Shown: positions 17,089-25,409 of the stretch, one piece after another
Numbering within the stretch: the stretch's first letter is position 1
Layout of the letters: each line of letters opens with the position of its first letter
Assembly: GCF_900996235.1 (NCBI RefSeq)
Contig: NZ_CAAJGM010000111.1
Location: forward strand, 62,001 to 126,000
DNA from: Paraburkholderia sp. BCC1885
GTDB lineage: Bacteria > Pseudomonadota > Gammaproteobacteria > Burkholderiales > Burkholderiaceae
Length of the DNA stretch: 64,000 nucleotides
Direction: 5' to 3'
Notes under the pieces: generated by a model
The model's input: the letters and a program-made list of their open reading frames with translations, nothing else
What the model was told of the DNA's origin: nothing
Database searches by the model: none
Position numbers and translations under genes: made by a program

Positions 17089-17130
17089 AAAAAAACCGGT
17101 CGGCCGCCGCGCCCTTTACCGGGGCGCGGC
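17089..17130 (-). terminator. Intra-operon hairpin with U-run between rbsC and rbsB
   Basis: On the minus strand a perfect 9-base stem GCCGCGCCC/GGGCGCGGC (17130-17122 with 17114-17106, 7-base loop) is followed ten bases later by T7 (17095-17089). The loop sequence CGGTAAA is exactly complementary to TTTACCG just after the stem (17091-17085), which allows an alternative pairing. It could partly terminate or attenuate transcription between the permease and binding-protein genes. Function is inferred. Confidence 0.55.
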
Positions 17131-17137
17131 TTCGCCT

Positions 17138-18091
17138 TCATTTTTTATTGCCGCGATCGATCAGCACGGCGAGCAGGATCACCCCGCCCTTGATGACCTG
17201 CTGATAGAACGACGAGACGTCCATAAGATTGAGACCGTTGTTGAGCACGCCGATCAAAAGCGCGCCCACCAGCGTGCCGAAGATCCAGCCGCGCCCGCCT
17301 GTCAGGCTGGTGCCGCCCAGCACCACGGCGGCAATCGCGTCGAGTTCGTAGCCCGTGCCGGCGGTGGGCTGCGCGGAGTTCAGGCGCGAGGTCAACACCA
17401 CGCCCGCAATAGCCGCCATCACGCCGGAGATCGTGTACACCCACAACTGGATGCGATCCACTTTCACGCCCGAGAGCCTGGCCGATTCGGCATTGCCGCC
17501 CGTCGCATAGACATGGCGGCCGAACACCGACTTCTTCAGCACGAACCAGAACACCGCGAACATGATCAGCATCAGCACGACTGGAATCGGCACGAGCCGC
17601 GCCACGTAGCCGCCGCCGAGCAGCGAGAAAAAATCGCTGTTGAAGCTGCTGATCGGACTGCCGTTGGAGACCACCAGCGCCAGGCCGCGCAGCACGGTCA
17701 TCGAACCGAGCGTGGCGATGAACGGCGCCACCTTGCCCTTGCTGATGACGAGGCCGTTGGCGAAGCCCATTACCCCGCCCGCCGCGATGCCTGCGAGCGT
17801 CGCCAGCACTGCCGGCGTGCCGCTTTGCATCAGGCTCGCAATGATCACGGACGACAGCGCCAGCACCGACCCCGCCGACAGGTCGATGCCGCCCAGCAGG
17901 ATCACGAGCGTCATGCCGAAGGCGATGAGCGCGTTGATCGACGCCTGGCGCATCACGTTGAGCAGGTTGTCGAGCGTGAGGAAGTTGGGGCTGATGATGG
18001 ACAGGGCCACCGCGATGACCAGCAACGCGATAAACGGCCCGAGCTTTTGCAGCGTGGCTTTGGTACTGGGTGTCATGGTCAGGTGCGCCAT
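17138..18091 (-). CDS. rbsC: Ribose-type ABC transporter permease
   Basis: This 317-residue inner-membrane permease of the RbsC/BPD_transp_2 family has eight to ten hydrophobic segments. Its conserved blocks include GMTLVILLGGIDLSAGSVLAL, NGLVISKGKVAPFIATLG and the cytoplasmic loop around ELDAIAAVVLGGTSLTGGRG that contacts the ATPase. It forms the channel for ribose uptake with RbsA and RbsB. ATG 18091 is taken as the start, its ribosome-binding site falling in an 11-base tandem repeat. A second ATG at 18076 is possible. The gap to rbsA is 35 bases. Confidence 0.9.
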   Translation of the reverse strand: MAHLTMTPSTKATLQKLGPFIALLVIAVALSIISPNFLTLDNLLNVMRQASINALIAFGMTLVILLGGIDLSAGSVLALSSVIIASLMQSGTPAVLATLAGIAAGGVMGFANGLVISKGKVAPFIATLGSMTVLRGLALVVSNGSPISSFNSDFFSLLGGGYVARLVPIPVVLMLIMFAVFWFVLKKSVFGRHVYATGGNAESARLSGVKVDRIQLWVYTISGVMAAIAGVVLTSRLNSAQPTAGTGYELDAIAAVVLGGTSLTGGRGWIFGTLVGALLIGVLNNGLNLMDVSSFYQQVIKGGVILLAVLIDRGNKK

Positions 18092-18124
18092 TTGTGTCTC
18101 GCTTGTGTCTCGCTTACGTCTCGA
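18092..18124 (-). repeat. Three tandem 11-base repeats in the rbsA-rbsC gap
   Basis: The unit TTGTGTCTCGC occurs twice perfectly (18092-18102, 18103-18113) and once degenerate (18114-18124). On the minus strand each unit reads GCGAGACACAA, and the last one places GAGA in ribosome-binding position for rbsC. Copy number could therefore change the spacing between rbsA stop and rbsC start. Confidence 0.65.
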
Positions 18125-18126
18125 TC

Positions 18127-19644
18127 TCAGCGGTTCGCGCCGCTGTCGCTGGGTTGGACGGTGGGGTTGCCGCCGGTGGCTGCCGTCATGATCAGTTCCT
18201 GGGTCGCGCCGGCTGCGGCGAAAATGCCGTTCTGCCTGCCCTGGTGCATCACCAGAATCCGGTCGCTCATGGCCAGCACTTCCGGCAGTTCCGACGACAC
18301 CATCACGATCGCCACGCCCTGCGACGCGAGCTGGTTGATGATGGTGTAGATCTCGGCCTTGCCGCCCACGTCGACACCGCGCGTCGGTTCGTCGAGCAGC
18401 AGCACCTTGGGCGGCTCGGCGAGCCACTTGGCGAACACCACTTTTTGCTGATTGCCGCCGGAGAGCGACTTGACGTCCAGTTCGGCGTCGCGGGTGCGAA
18501 TCCGCAATTGCTTGATCAGATCGGCGACGGCGCTGCGCTCGGCGGCGTCGTTCACCACGCCGAAGCGCGCGTAACGGTCAAGATGGACCAGCGTCGCGTT
18601 TTCGCGCACCGACATGCCGAGCACGAGCCCCTGGCTCTTGCGGTCTTCGGTGACGAAGCCGATACCGGCGCCGATCGCGCCCGAGGCGTCGCGCACGTCG
18701 AGCGCGCGGCCATCCAGCGTCACCGACCCCGCCGTCCTGCGATTGACGCCGAACAGCGTGCGCAGAATCTCGCTGCGGCCCGCGCCCATCAGGCCCGCCA
18801 CGCCCAGCACTTCGCCGCTGCGCACCTCGAAGGAAATGCCGGAGATGTTGCCGTCGTCGGCGAGGTCTTTTACCTCGAAACGCACTTCGCCCGGCGTATG
18901 GGCACGCTTCGGAAAACGCTCGCCGATTTCACGGCCCACCATCAACCGCACCACTTCATCGAAACTCGTCTCCTTGACGGCGCGTTCGCCGACGAACTTG
19001 CCGTCGCGCAGCACGCTGACCTTGTCACAGATACGGAAAATTTCTTCCATGCGATGCGAGACGTACACCAGGGCCACGCCGCGCGCCTTCAGCGCCAGCA
19101 TGATCTCGAACAGCGTCTCGATCTCGCGATGCGTCAGCGCGGCAGTCGGCTCGTCCATCACCAGCACGCGTGCGTCGAGCGAGAGGGCCTTGGCGATTTC
19201 CACCAGTTGCTGCTGACCGATCGAAAGACGCCCTGCTTCGGTTTGCGGATCGATGCGCTCGGCGCCGACCATATCGAGCCATTTGCGCGCCTGCTTGCGC
19301 ATGGCCGTGGAATCCACCACGCCAAAGCGACTCGGCTCGCGGCCGAGAAACATGTTTTCCATCACCGACAACTGCGGAATCAGGTTCAATTCCTGGTGGA
19401 TGATGGCGATGCCGGCGCGCTCGGCCTCAACCGTATTGCGGATCGGCGCGGCTTTGCCGTCGATCAGGATGTCGCCCGCGTCGGCCTGGTAAACGCCGCT
19501 CAGAATCTTCATGAGCGTCGACTTGCCGGCGCCGTTCTCGCCCATCAGCGCGTGAATCTCGCCCGCGCCGATCTTGAATTCGACACCGTCGAGCACCCGC
19601 ACAGGACCAAACGCCTTGCCGATGCCCCGCATGGTCACTTGCAT
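18127..19644 (-). CDS. rbsA: Ribose-type ABC transporter ATPase
   Basis: This 505-residue double ATPase is typical of sugar ABC importers. The N-terminal domain has Walker A GENGAGKST (about 35-43), signature LSIGQQQLVEIAKAL and Walker B VLVMDEPTAAL. The C-terminal domain has the degenerate Walker A GLMGAGRSE, signature LSGGNQQKVVFAKWL and VLLLDEPTRGVDVGGK. The degenerate second site is normal for RbsA/MglA proteins. It energises uptake through RbsC and lies between rbsD and rbsC in one direction. Confidence 0.93.
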   Translation of the reverse strand: MQVTMRGIGKAFGPVRVLDGVEFKIGAGEIHALMGENGAGKSTLMKILSGVYQADAGDILIDGKAAPIRNTVEAERAGIAIIHQELNLIPQLSVMENMFLGREPSRFGVVDSTAMRKQARKWLDMVGAERIDPQTEAGRLSIGQQQLVEIAKALSLDARVLVMDEPTAALTHREIETLFEIMLALKARGVALVYVSHRMEEIFRICDKVSVLRDGKFVGERAVKETSFDEVVRLMVGREIGERFPKRAHTPGEVRFEVKDLADDGNISGISFEVRSGEVLGVAGLMGAGRSEILRTLFGVNRRTAGSVTLDGRALDVRDASGAIGAGIGFVTEDRKSQGLVLGMSVRENATLVHLDRYARFGVVNDAAERSAVADLIKQLRIRTRDAELDVKSLSGGNQQKVVFAKWLAEPPKVLLLDEPTRGVDVGGKAEIYTIINQLASQGVAIVMVSSELPEVLAMSDRILVMHQGRQNGIFAAAGATQELIMTAATGGNPTVQPSDSGANR

Positions 19645-19735
19645 GACACGCCTCTTTCAGAAATGCGCCCGTCCGCGTCGTGCCCGCGTGCCTCGAAGCG
19701 AGGCGCGCAGCGTGTGGCGGCAGGTTGGCGGGCGC

Positions 19736-20134
19736 TCAAAATATCACGCCCGAGTGCAGGATCACGTTCGCGTACGGACTGCACTCGCCCGTGCGGATCA
19801 CGGCCTTCGCCTGTTGGCACAGGCGCTTGAATTCTTCGTGCGCAACGTGATCGACCACGATCTGCGCCTCGCGCAGTTGCGTCATACGCTGCGCCACCGC
19901 GGCGTTTTGCGTGAGGCTTTCGCTCGCGAACACAGCGCGCTCGACCTTGAAGTCGGCCAGCACGCTATCCAGCACGTCGAAGAAACCCGGCACGCCGAGC
20001 GTGAGCGAAACGTCGATGCATTCGACGCCGTCTGGAATCGGCAAGCCGCAATCGGCGATCACGACGCTGTCGGTATGCCCCATGCCGGCCAGCACGCGCG
20101 CGATGTCGCGGTTCAGGTGTCCGAGTTTTTTCAC
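19736..20134 (-). CDS. rbsD: D-ribose pyranase
   Basis: This 132-residue RbsD/FucU-family mutarotase interconverts the pyranose and furanose forms of ribose, so that ribokinase receives its substrate. The family motif GHTDSVVIADCGLPIP with catalytic His is at residues about 19-34, and the C-terminus ECSPYANVILHSGV is characteristic. Length agrees with E. coli RbsD (139). It starts 10 bases after rbsK, which makes coupling likely, and is followed by rbsA after 91 bases. Confidence 0.93.
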   Translation of the reverse strand: MKKLGHLNRDIARVLAGMGHTDSVVIADCGLPIPDGVECIDVSLTLGVPGFFDVLDSVLADFKVERAVFASESLTQNAAVAQRMTQLREAQIVVDHVAHEEFKRLCQQAKAVIRTGECSPYANVILHSGVIF

Positions 20135-20144
20135 GATTGAGCCT

Positions 20145-21032
20145 TCATTGAGCCTGCAGAAACTGTTCGAGTTCGGCGAGCGTGGGCATGCCGCCCTGCG
20201 CGCCCGCGCGGGTGACCGACAAGGCGCCGGCCGCGTTGGCGCGGCGCATGGCTTCGTCGGCGCCGAGATGCCAGAACGCGGCGAGCGCGCCGTTGAAGGT
20301 GTCGCCCGCGCCGGTGGTGTCCACGGCGCTCACGCTGAAACCGGCCTGATGTACGAGTTCGCCATTGGCGCGGCTGGTGTAGGCGCCGTCTTCGCCGTGC
20401 GTCATCGCAATGCGGCCCGGCATGCGCCTGAGCACCGCCGCCCAGTCCTCGCCGGCGGTTTGCAAGGCGGTTGCAAGCTCGTGCTCGTTGGGCGTGAGCA
20501 GCGTGGTCAGGCCGATCAGTTCGGCGGGCAGTGCCACGGCGGGCGCGGGATTGAGGAAGAACGGCTTGCCGAGCCGCCCGGCGATGCGCGCGGCGTGCAG
20601 AACCGTGGCGAGCGGCACTTCGAGTTGCGCGAGCACGATGTCGGCTTGCGCGAAGGCGTCGTGCGCGCGGTCGAGATCGGCCGGCGACAGTTCGTGATTG
20701 GCGCCCGGCACGACGAGGATGGCGTTGTCGCCGCCGGCTAGCGTGATCGAGGCAATGCCGGTGGCTTCCTGACCGGTCGAGACCCAGCGGGTATCGATGC
20801 CTTCGCGCGCGAGCGTCGCCTTCATGACGTCGCCGAAGGCATCGGCGCCGACGCAGCCGATCATCGTCACCTGAGCGCCGAGACGCGCCGCGGCCACCGC
20901 CTGGTTAGCACCCTTGCCGCCCGGATAGGTGGCGAAGCGCTTGCCGAACAGCGTCTCGCCGAGCCGCGGAAACACGTCGGTTGCGACCACCATGTCCATG
21001 TTGATGCTGCCTACTACGACCACCCGTGCCAT
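20145..21032 (-). CDS. rbsK: Ribokinase
   Basis: This 295-residue PfkB-family kinase phosphorylates D-ribose at O5. Signature 1 is GGKGANQAVAAARLG near residue 40, and signature 2 is DTTGAGDTFNGALA near residue 245, where Asp in GAGD is the catalytic base. The N-terminal VGSINMDMV substrate-binding strand is intact. ATG 21032 has GGAG seven bases upstream. It is the first gene of the rbsK-D-A-C-B unit, whereas in E. coli rbsK comes after rbsB. Confidence 0.94.
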   Translation of the reverse strand: MARVVVVGSINMDMVVATDVFPRLGETLFGKRFATYPGGKGANQAVAAARLGAQVTMIGCVGADAFGDVMKATLAREGIDTRWVSTGQEATGIASITLAGGDNAILVVPGANHELSPADLDRAHDAFAQADIVLAQLEVPLATVLHAARIAGRLGKPFFLNPAPAVALPAELIGLTTLLTPNEHELATALQTAGEDWAAVLRRMPGRIAMTHGEDGAYTSRANGELVHQAGFSVSAVDTTGAGDTFNGALAAFWHLGADEAMRRANAAGALSVTRAGAQGGMPTLAELEQFLQAQ

Positions 21033-21127
21033 ACCGCTCCTTCGGACCACGTCTGCGGCGCCGTAACGCCGGTTTGATTTTTGCGGTGCTAAAACGTAAT
21101 CAGCTTTGGAGCGGATTTATACCAGAG

Positions 21128-21142
21128 CCGTCCGCCGGACGG
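21128..21142 (-). promoter_or_regulatory. Palindrome CCGTCCG-C-CGGACGG upstream of rbsK
   Basis: A perfect 15-base palindrome lies about 96 bases upstream of rbsK and just upstream of a TATAAA -10-like box on the minus strand. It may be the LacI-type operator of the ribose operon, although the odd centre is unusual for that family. It could also form a weak hairpin after the glycosyltransferase gene, whose stop is at 21173. Confidence 0.4.
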
Positions 21143-21172
21143 AAGATATCCCAGGGTTTAACCCGATAGGGT

Positions 21173-21958
21173 CTAACTGCGCCGCTGTTCGAGACGTTGC
21201 CCGAGGCGCTGCGGAATCAGCACCGGCAAACGCAGCAGAAACCCGCAAAAGAGCCGCAGATGCATCCAGCCCAGCAGCAGGTTGTCGCGCAGGTAGTTGA
21301 AGTGCGAGACGCCGCCCTCGTCGCGGCGGAAATAACGCACGGGAGCGACGATCTGGATCGGCCGCACGCCTTCCCAGCACAGACGCACGGCGGCTTCCGG
21401 ATCGAAGTCGAAGCGGCGCATCCAGACATGCCGGCTCATCACGTCGCGCAGCGGCACGACCGGATAGACGCGAAAGCCATACAGCGAATCGCCGATGCCC
21501 GCCCACAAGGTTTCGAGGTTAGCGCACACGTTGGACAGGCGCCGTCCGTAGACGCGCGCTTTGGGCGCTTTGGAATCGAACTTCGGCAGGCCGAGCACCA
21601 TGGTATCGGGCTGGGCTTGCGAAGCGGCCATGAAGCTGGCGATCAGATTGGCTGGGTGCTGACCGTCGGAATCCATCGTCAGGACATGCGTGAAGCCGAG
21701 CCGGTCGGCCTCTTCGAGTCCGATCAGCACAGCCGCGCCTTTGCCCTGGTTGTGCGGCAGCACGATCACGCGCAAACCGGCGTCCTGCTCGGCCATGGCG
21801 TGCAGGCGCGCAGTGCTGCCATCCGTGCTGCCGTCGACGATCACCCAGACGGGGTTCCAGTTCTCGCGCGCACTGCGCACGGTTTCGTAGACTTTTTCGC
21901 CGGGGTTGTAGCTCGGAATCAGTACGAGATGCGTGGACGACGGATTATCTGTGCGCAT
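21173..21958 (-). CDS. Family 2 glycosyltransferase of the polyene-lipid cluster
   Basis: This 261-residue GT-A fold glycosyltransferase resembles DPM1-like and aryl-polyene cluster glycosyltransferases. It carries LIPSYNPG at the N-terminus, VIVDGSTDGS, NQGKGAAVLIGLEEA and the metal-binding MDSDGQH. The C-terminal part (VRYFRRDEGGVSHFNYLRDN) is usual for this family. It probably transfers a sugar to the lipid made by the cluster. The gene starts four bases after the stop of the acyl carrier protein gene, so the two are coupled and divergent from the main operon. Confidence 0.85.
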   Translation of the reverse strand: MRTDNPSSTHLVLIPSYNPGEKVYETVRSARENWNPVWVIVDGSTDGSTARLHAMAEQDAGLRVIVLPHNQGKGAAVLIGLEEADRLGFTHVLTMDSDGQHPANLIASFMAASQAQPDTMVLGLPKFDSKAPKARVYGRRLSNVCANLETLWAGIGDSLYGFRVYPVVPLRDVMSRHVWMRRFDFDPEAAVRLCWEGVRPIQIVAPVRYFRRDEGGVSHFNYLRDNLLLGWMHLRLFCGFLLRLPVLIPQRLGQRLEQRRS

Positions 21959-21962
21959 GAAC

Positions 21963-22223
21963 CTACCGGACTCGATGCGCCTCTACGTAGGCCGCGAGCG
22001 CGCCGAGCGTAGAGAAAATTTTCTGGTTCTCAGGATTGTCCGAACGCAGTTCGAAGCCGTACTTCTTCGAAATCAGCAGCGCGATTTCGAGGATGTCGAT
22101 CGAGTCGAGGCCAAAACCTTCGCCGTACAACGGGGTATCGGCCGTGACGGTATCGGGTTGAACGTCTTCGAGATTCAATTCGCCGACGATCATGGCGGCG
22201 AGCTCTTCTTCCAGTTTATTCAT
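21963..22223 (-). CDS. Acyl carrier protein of the polyene-lipid cluster
   Basis: This 86-residue acyl carrier protein carries the phosphopantetheine attachment serine in GFGLDSIDILE (Ser41). Helices and acidic surface are typical. It is distinct from a housekeeping AcpP (LGADSLD motif) and belongs to specialised lipid or polyketide clusters. It would carry the growing chain for the ketosynthase and dehydratase encoded in the divergent operon. Only this one carrier protein is seen, whereas described aryl-polyene clusters usually hold two. Confidence 0.88.
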   Translation of the reverse strand: MNKLEEELAAMIVGELNLEDVQPDTVTADTPLYGEGFGLDSIDILEIALLISKKYGFELRSDNPENQKIFSTLGALAAYVEAHRVR

Positions 22224-22680
22224 TGTCTTGTATGCCGGGATCAGCGCCGATGGAAGTTGTCAGTCTGGGGCGATTCTAGACGAAGCCATCCCGGCTCGTA
22301 TACCCACAAAGGGTTACATGAAGTTTTGCTTTGCAACGGCTTTGCAACGCGCGCCTGGTAAGGGAATGAAAGCCGAAAGCCGCCATGCGCGGTGGCCGGA
22401 CGGTAGGCTAGAATCGCGGCCGCCGTGCACTCACACAAACAGTTACAAAAGCGGGTGCGAACCCCTCTACGCCGAGGCCGGTCTGTATTAAGGTTCCGAT
22501 CGGGAACAAAAAATGCGTGGCGAGAGGTGTCGGCCGGAAACTTCGGCGCACCATTCGTGTGATGAAAGAACCGGCTTTTAAACAATCCCCTATGCAGCGT
22601 ATCGATCTTCTTGCTGGTGTGTTGTTCGCCGCGGATCGCAACGAGGCCGAGCTTCGTTGCAGTTCCGCAGGGAGTCCGTC
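22224..22680. promoter_or_regulatory. Divergent control region of the polyene-lipid cluster
   Basis: These 457 bases separate the leftward ACP-glycosyltransferase pair from the nine-gene rightward operon. They contain an exact tandem 11-base repeat (22328-22349) and the palindrome GTTCC-GATCG-GGAAC (22493-22507). No coding sequence is supported. Exact promoters could not be fixed. Confidence 0.55.
22328..22349 (+). repeat. Two tandem copies of GCTTTGCAACG
   Basis: The 11-base unit GCTTTGCAACG is repeated exactly once with no gap, so the copies lie about one helical turn apart. That phasing is typical of sites bound by a dimeric or cooperative activator. It lies in the divergent control region, about 105 bases from the ACP start and 330 bases from the first rightward gene. 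Confidence 0.6.
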
Positions 22681-23337
22681 ATGGCGCAGCTAAAGCGTAT
22701 CGTCCATGGTGCGGCCACGCTCGGTGTAATCGCCGCGTGCGAACTCGGCACACACTACGCGGCCAGCACGCCGGGCGCGGAAGGTTTTGGCCTCGCCGTC
22801 GTGCTTGCCCCGCTTCTGCTGATCACACTCGCGGCCGCGGCACGCACGCCCCGGCGCGTCTGGTTGCTGCCGCTTTGGGCGTGCGGCTGCGTGGCGCTCT
22901 GGATGGCGCGCGCCCCGCTCATCCGTCACTTCCAGTGGGGCGCATATTTCGAACATCTAAGCATCATGCTTATCATGGCGTTTATGTTCGGCCGCACGCT
23001 GGCGGCCGGCCGCCAGCCGCTGTGCAGCCAGTTTGCGACGGTGATCCACGGCAAGCTCACGCCGGCCGTGGCGCATTACACGCGGCGCATCACCGTGGCA
23101 TGGACGGCTTTCTTCCTCGCCGTTGCGAGCCTGTCGACGCTGCTATTCGTCGCTTCACCGCTGGTGGTGTGGTCGACCTTCGCCAATTACATGACTTTGC
23201 CGCTGGTGGCGGCGATGTTCGTCGGCGAACATGCCTGGCGGCGCGTGGCGTTGCCCAATGTGCAGCGCGCCAGTATGTTCGCCGCGGCGCGCGCGTATCA
23301 GCATACGATGCATGGCCGCGCCGGACGTGCGCAATAG
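22681..23337 (+). CDS. Polytopic membrane protein of the aryl-polyene cluster (COG4648-like)
   Basis: This 218-residue inner-membrane protein has five to six hydrophobic segments, including GFGLAVVLAPLLLITLAA, a pair near VALWMARAPLIRHF and two near the C-terminus. It resembles the predicted membrane protein (COG4648) found as a fixed member of aryl-polyene gene clusters; its function is unknown. ATG 22681 has AGGGAG six bases upstream. It is the first gene of the rightward operon. The next gene starts 137 bases later, after a stretch of degenerate TGCGCAAT-like repeats. Confidence 0.75.
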   Translation: MAQLKRIVHGAATLGVIAACELGTHYAASTPGAEGFGLAVVLAPLLLITLAAAARTPRRVWLLPLWACGCVALWMARAPLIRHFQWGAYFEHLSIMLIMAFMFGRTLAAGRQPLCSQFATVIHGKLTPAVAHYTRRITVAWTAFFLAVASLSTLLFVASPLVVWSTFANYMTLPLVAAMFVGEHAWRRVALPNVQRASMFAAARAYQHTMHGRAGRAQ

Positions 23338-23474
23338 TATGTGCAATGGCATGTGCGGTAACGTGGGCGCAACGCTGCGCGATAGCATGCGCAATCAAGC
23401 CGGTTTTGAGCGCCGCCGCGCACGCCGTCGCCTGACTGTCGAGCGCCTTCATAGTTACGAATTTGGTTGACGTT

Positions 23475-25409
23475 ATGCCGAGCCTTCCTCTGCTGTTCCA
23501 CTCGTCATCCACCCAGACGATTGCCTGGCGCAATGGCTCGCCGGTGCCCGTGCGCGCATTTCTCGCCGACGTGATGCACCTCGCCACGGCGCTGCCCGAG
23601 GGCTCCCACGTCTTCAACATGTGCGCCGACCGCTACCGCTTCGCGGTCGGTTTATGCGCGACGCTGCTGGCCGGCAAGATCAGCCTGCTGCCCTCCGCGC
23701 ATACGCCCGAGGCCGTGCGGCAACTGGCAGCGTTCGCCCCGGATACGTTCTGCCTGCACGATAGCGCGGACTGCGACGTCGATTTGCCACGTTTCCAATT
23801 TCCTTCGGAGTCCGTTGCAATGGCGCTTGCGCCTCGCTCCGCTTTGCAGGCCGCTTTAGATTTCGCTCCACACGCAAGCTCAGTCGCCGCTGCGGATTCA
23901 AACTTCATCGTTCCGCAGATCGACGCGCAGCAGGTCGTGGCGTATCTGTTCACCTCCGGTTCGACCGGCGTGCCGGTACCGCACGCCAAGAAATGGGGTT
24001 ATCTGGTGCAGTGCCTGCGCACTTCGGCTGCGCGCCTGGGTCTTGCCGAAACCGGCGCCTGCACGCTGGTCGGCACAGTGCCGCCGCAGCATATGTATGG
24101 CTTCGAAAATACCGTGTTGCTGGCGTTGATCGGCGGCTTCGCATTCAGTAACGGCCAACCGTTCTATCCGGGCGATGTCGCCGCGGAACTCGCCGCCGTG
24201 CCGTCGCCGCGAGTGCTCGTGACCTCGCCGGTGCATCTGCGGGCATTGCTGATGTCGGAGCAGCCGCTGCCGCCGGTCGCGCTGATCGTGTCCGCCACCG
24301 CACCGCTGGGCGAAGCGCTCGCCCGCAGCGCCGAGGCTCGCTTCGATGCGCCCTTGCTCGAAATTTACGGCAGCACGGAAAGCGGCCAGATCGCGACGCG
24401 GCGAACGGCACATAGCACGGCATGGGCGCTGTATCCGGAGATCCGCATGGAGACGCGGCGCACGGCCGGCGTCCCGGCGAGCACGGCGGACGGTGAAGCC
24501 GAAGCGGCTGACGACACCACCGTTTGGGTCTCCGGCGGCCATATCGAGGCACCGATACCGATGGGCGATGTGCTCGAACCCATCGATGCCCGCCATTTTC
24601 TGCTGCACGGACGCAAGGGCGATCTCATCAATATTGCCGGCAAGCGGACTTCGTTGGGCTACCTGAATCATCAATTGAACGATATCCCAGGTGTGACTGA
24701 CGGCGTGTTTTTCATGCCGGACGAGCCGCCCCTGAGCATCGGGCCGATGCTCAGGGGCGAGCATGTCACGCGTCTCGTCGCCTTCGTCGTGGCGCAGGAT
24801 CTCACGCAGGCGGAGGTCCTGCGCGCGCTGCGCGAACGCATCGACGCGGCGTTCATGCCGCGTCCATTGATCTTTGTCCCCACGCTGCCGCGCAATGCAA
24901 CCGGCAAGCTGCCGCGCGATGTGCTGACGATGCTGGCTGCACAGCATGCGCGCGCGGCCTCACCTTCAGCCAGGACGTCGGTCGCGCTTCCCGCCGCCAA
25001 CGTGGCTCACGTGACCAACGTCCACAACGTCGCAAATGTGGCCAATGCCGCTGCCCGCTCGACCACCATGCCAACCATCCAACCCGCCACGTCCCCGCTC
25101 ACCTTCACGATCCCCGCCGATCACCCCGCCCTCGCCGGCCATTTCCCCGGCCAGCCGATCGTGCCGGGCGTGGTTCTGCTCGATCACGCGATCAGTGCGA
25201 TCGGCACCGCGCTGAACCGTTCGCTCGACGCCTGCCGCCTCAGTTCAGCCAAGTTCCCGAGCCCGGCCACACCCGGCGCGCCGCTCGACCTCACGTTCGA
25301 GACCACAGCGAGCGGCGCGATCCGCTTCACCGTCAGCGCCCAGGCGCGCGCGGTCGCCAGCGGCGTGCTCGCCGCGCCCGTGCAAAGCGGGGAGACGGTA
25401 TGCGCATGA
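23475..25409 (+). CDS. Acyl-AMP ligase fused to a hotdog dehydratase
   Basis: This is a 644-residue two-domain enzyme. The N-terminal adenylating domain has the phosphate loop FTSGSTGVP (159-167), EIYGSTESGQ and a C-terminal TGKLPRD lysine near residue 480. It would activate an aryl or acyl starter acid and load it on the carrier protein. A variable Ala/Asn/Val-rich linker (about 500-540) leads to a FabA/ApeI-like dehydratase domain with HPALAGHFPGQPIVPG. In many aryl-polyene clusters these are separate proteins. The gene overlaps the acyltransferase gene by ten bases. Confidence 0.87.
   Translation: MPSLPLLFHSSSTQTIAWRNGSPVPVRAFLADVMHLATALPEGSHVFNMCADRYRFAVGLCATLLAGKISLLPSAHTPEAVRQLAAFAPDTFCLHDSADCDVDLPRFQFPSESVAMALAPRSALQAALDFAPHASSVAAADSNFIVPQIDAQQVVAYLFTSGSTGVPVPHAKKWGYLVQCLRTSAARLGLAETGACTLVGTVPPQHMYGFENTVLLALIGGFAFSNGQPFYPGDVAAELAAVPSPRVLVTSPVHLRALLMSEQPLPPVALIVSATAPLGEALARSAEARFDAPLLEIYGSTESGQIATRRTAHSTAWALYPEIRMETRRTAGVPASTADGEAEAADDTTVWVSGGHIEAPIPMGDVLEPIDARHFLLHGRKGDLINIAGKRTSLGYLNHQLNDIPGVTDGVFFMPDEPPLSIGPMLRGEHVTRLVAFVVAQDLTQAEVLRALRERIDAAFMPRPLIFVPTLPRNATGKLPRDVLTMLAAQHARAASPSARTSVALPAANVAHVTNVHNVANVANAAARSTTMPTIQPATSPLTFTIPADHPALAGHFPGQPIVPGVVLLDHAISAIGTALNRSLDACRLSSAKFPSPATPGAPLDLTFETTASGAIRFTVSAQARAVASGVLAAPVQSGETVCA

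Noticed and set aside
18070..19830. A 586-codon open frame on the + strand
   Set aside because: It is antisense to rbsA and the start of rbsD; the His/Arg-rich, low-hydrophobic translation is a shadow of high-GC coding on the other strand.
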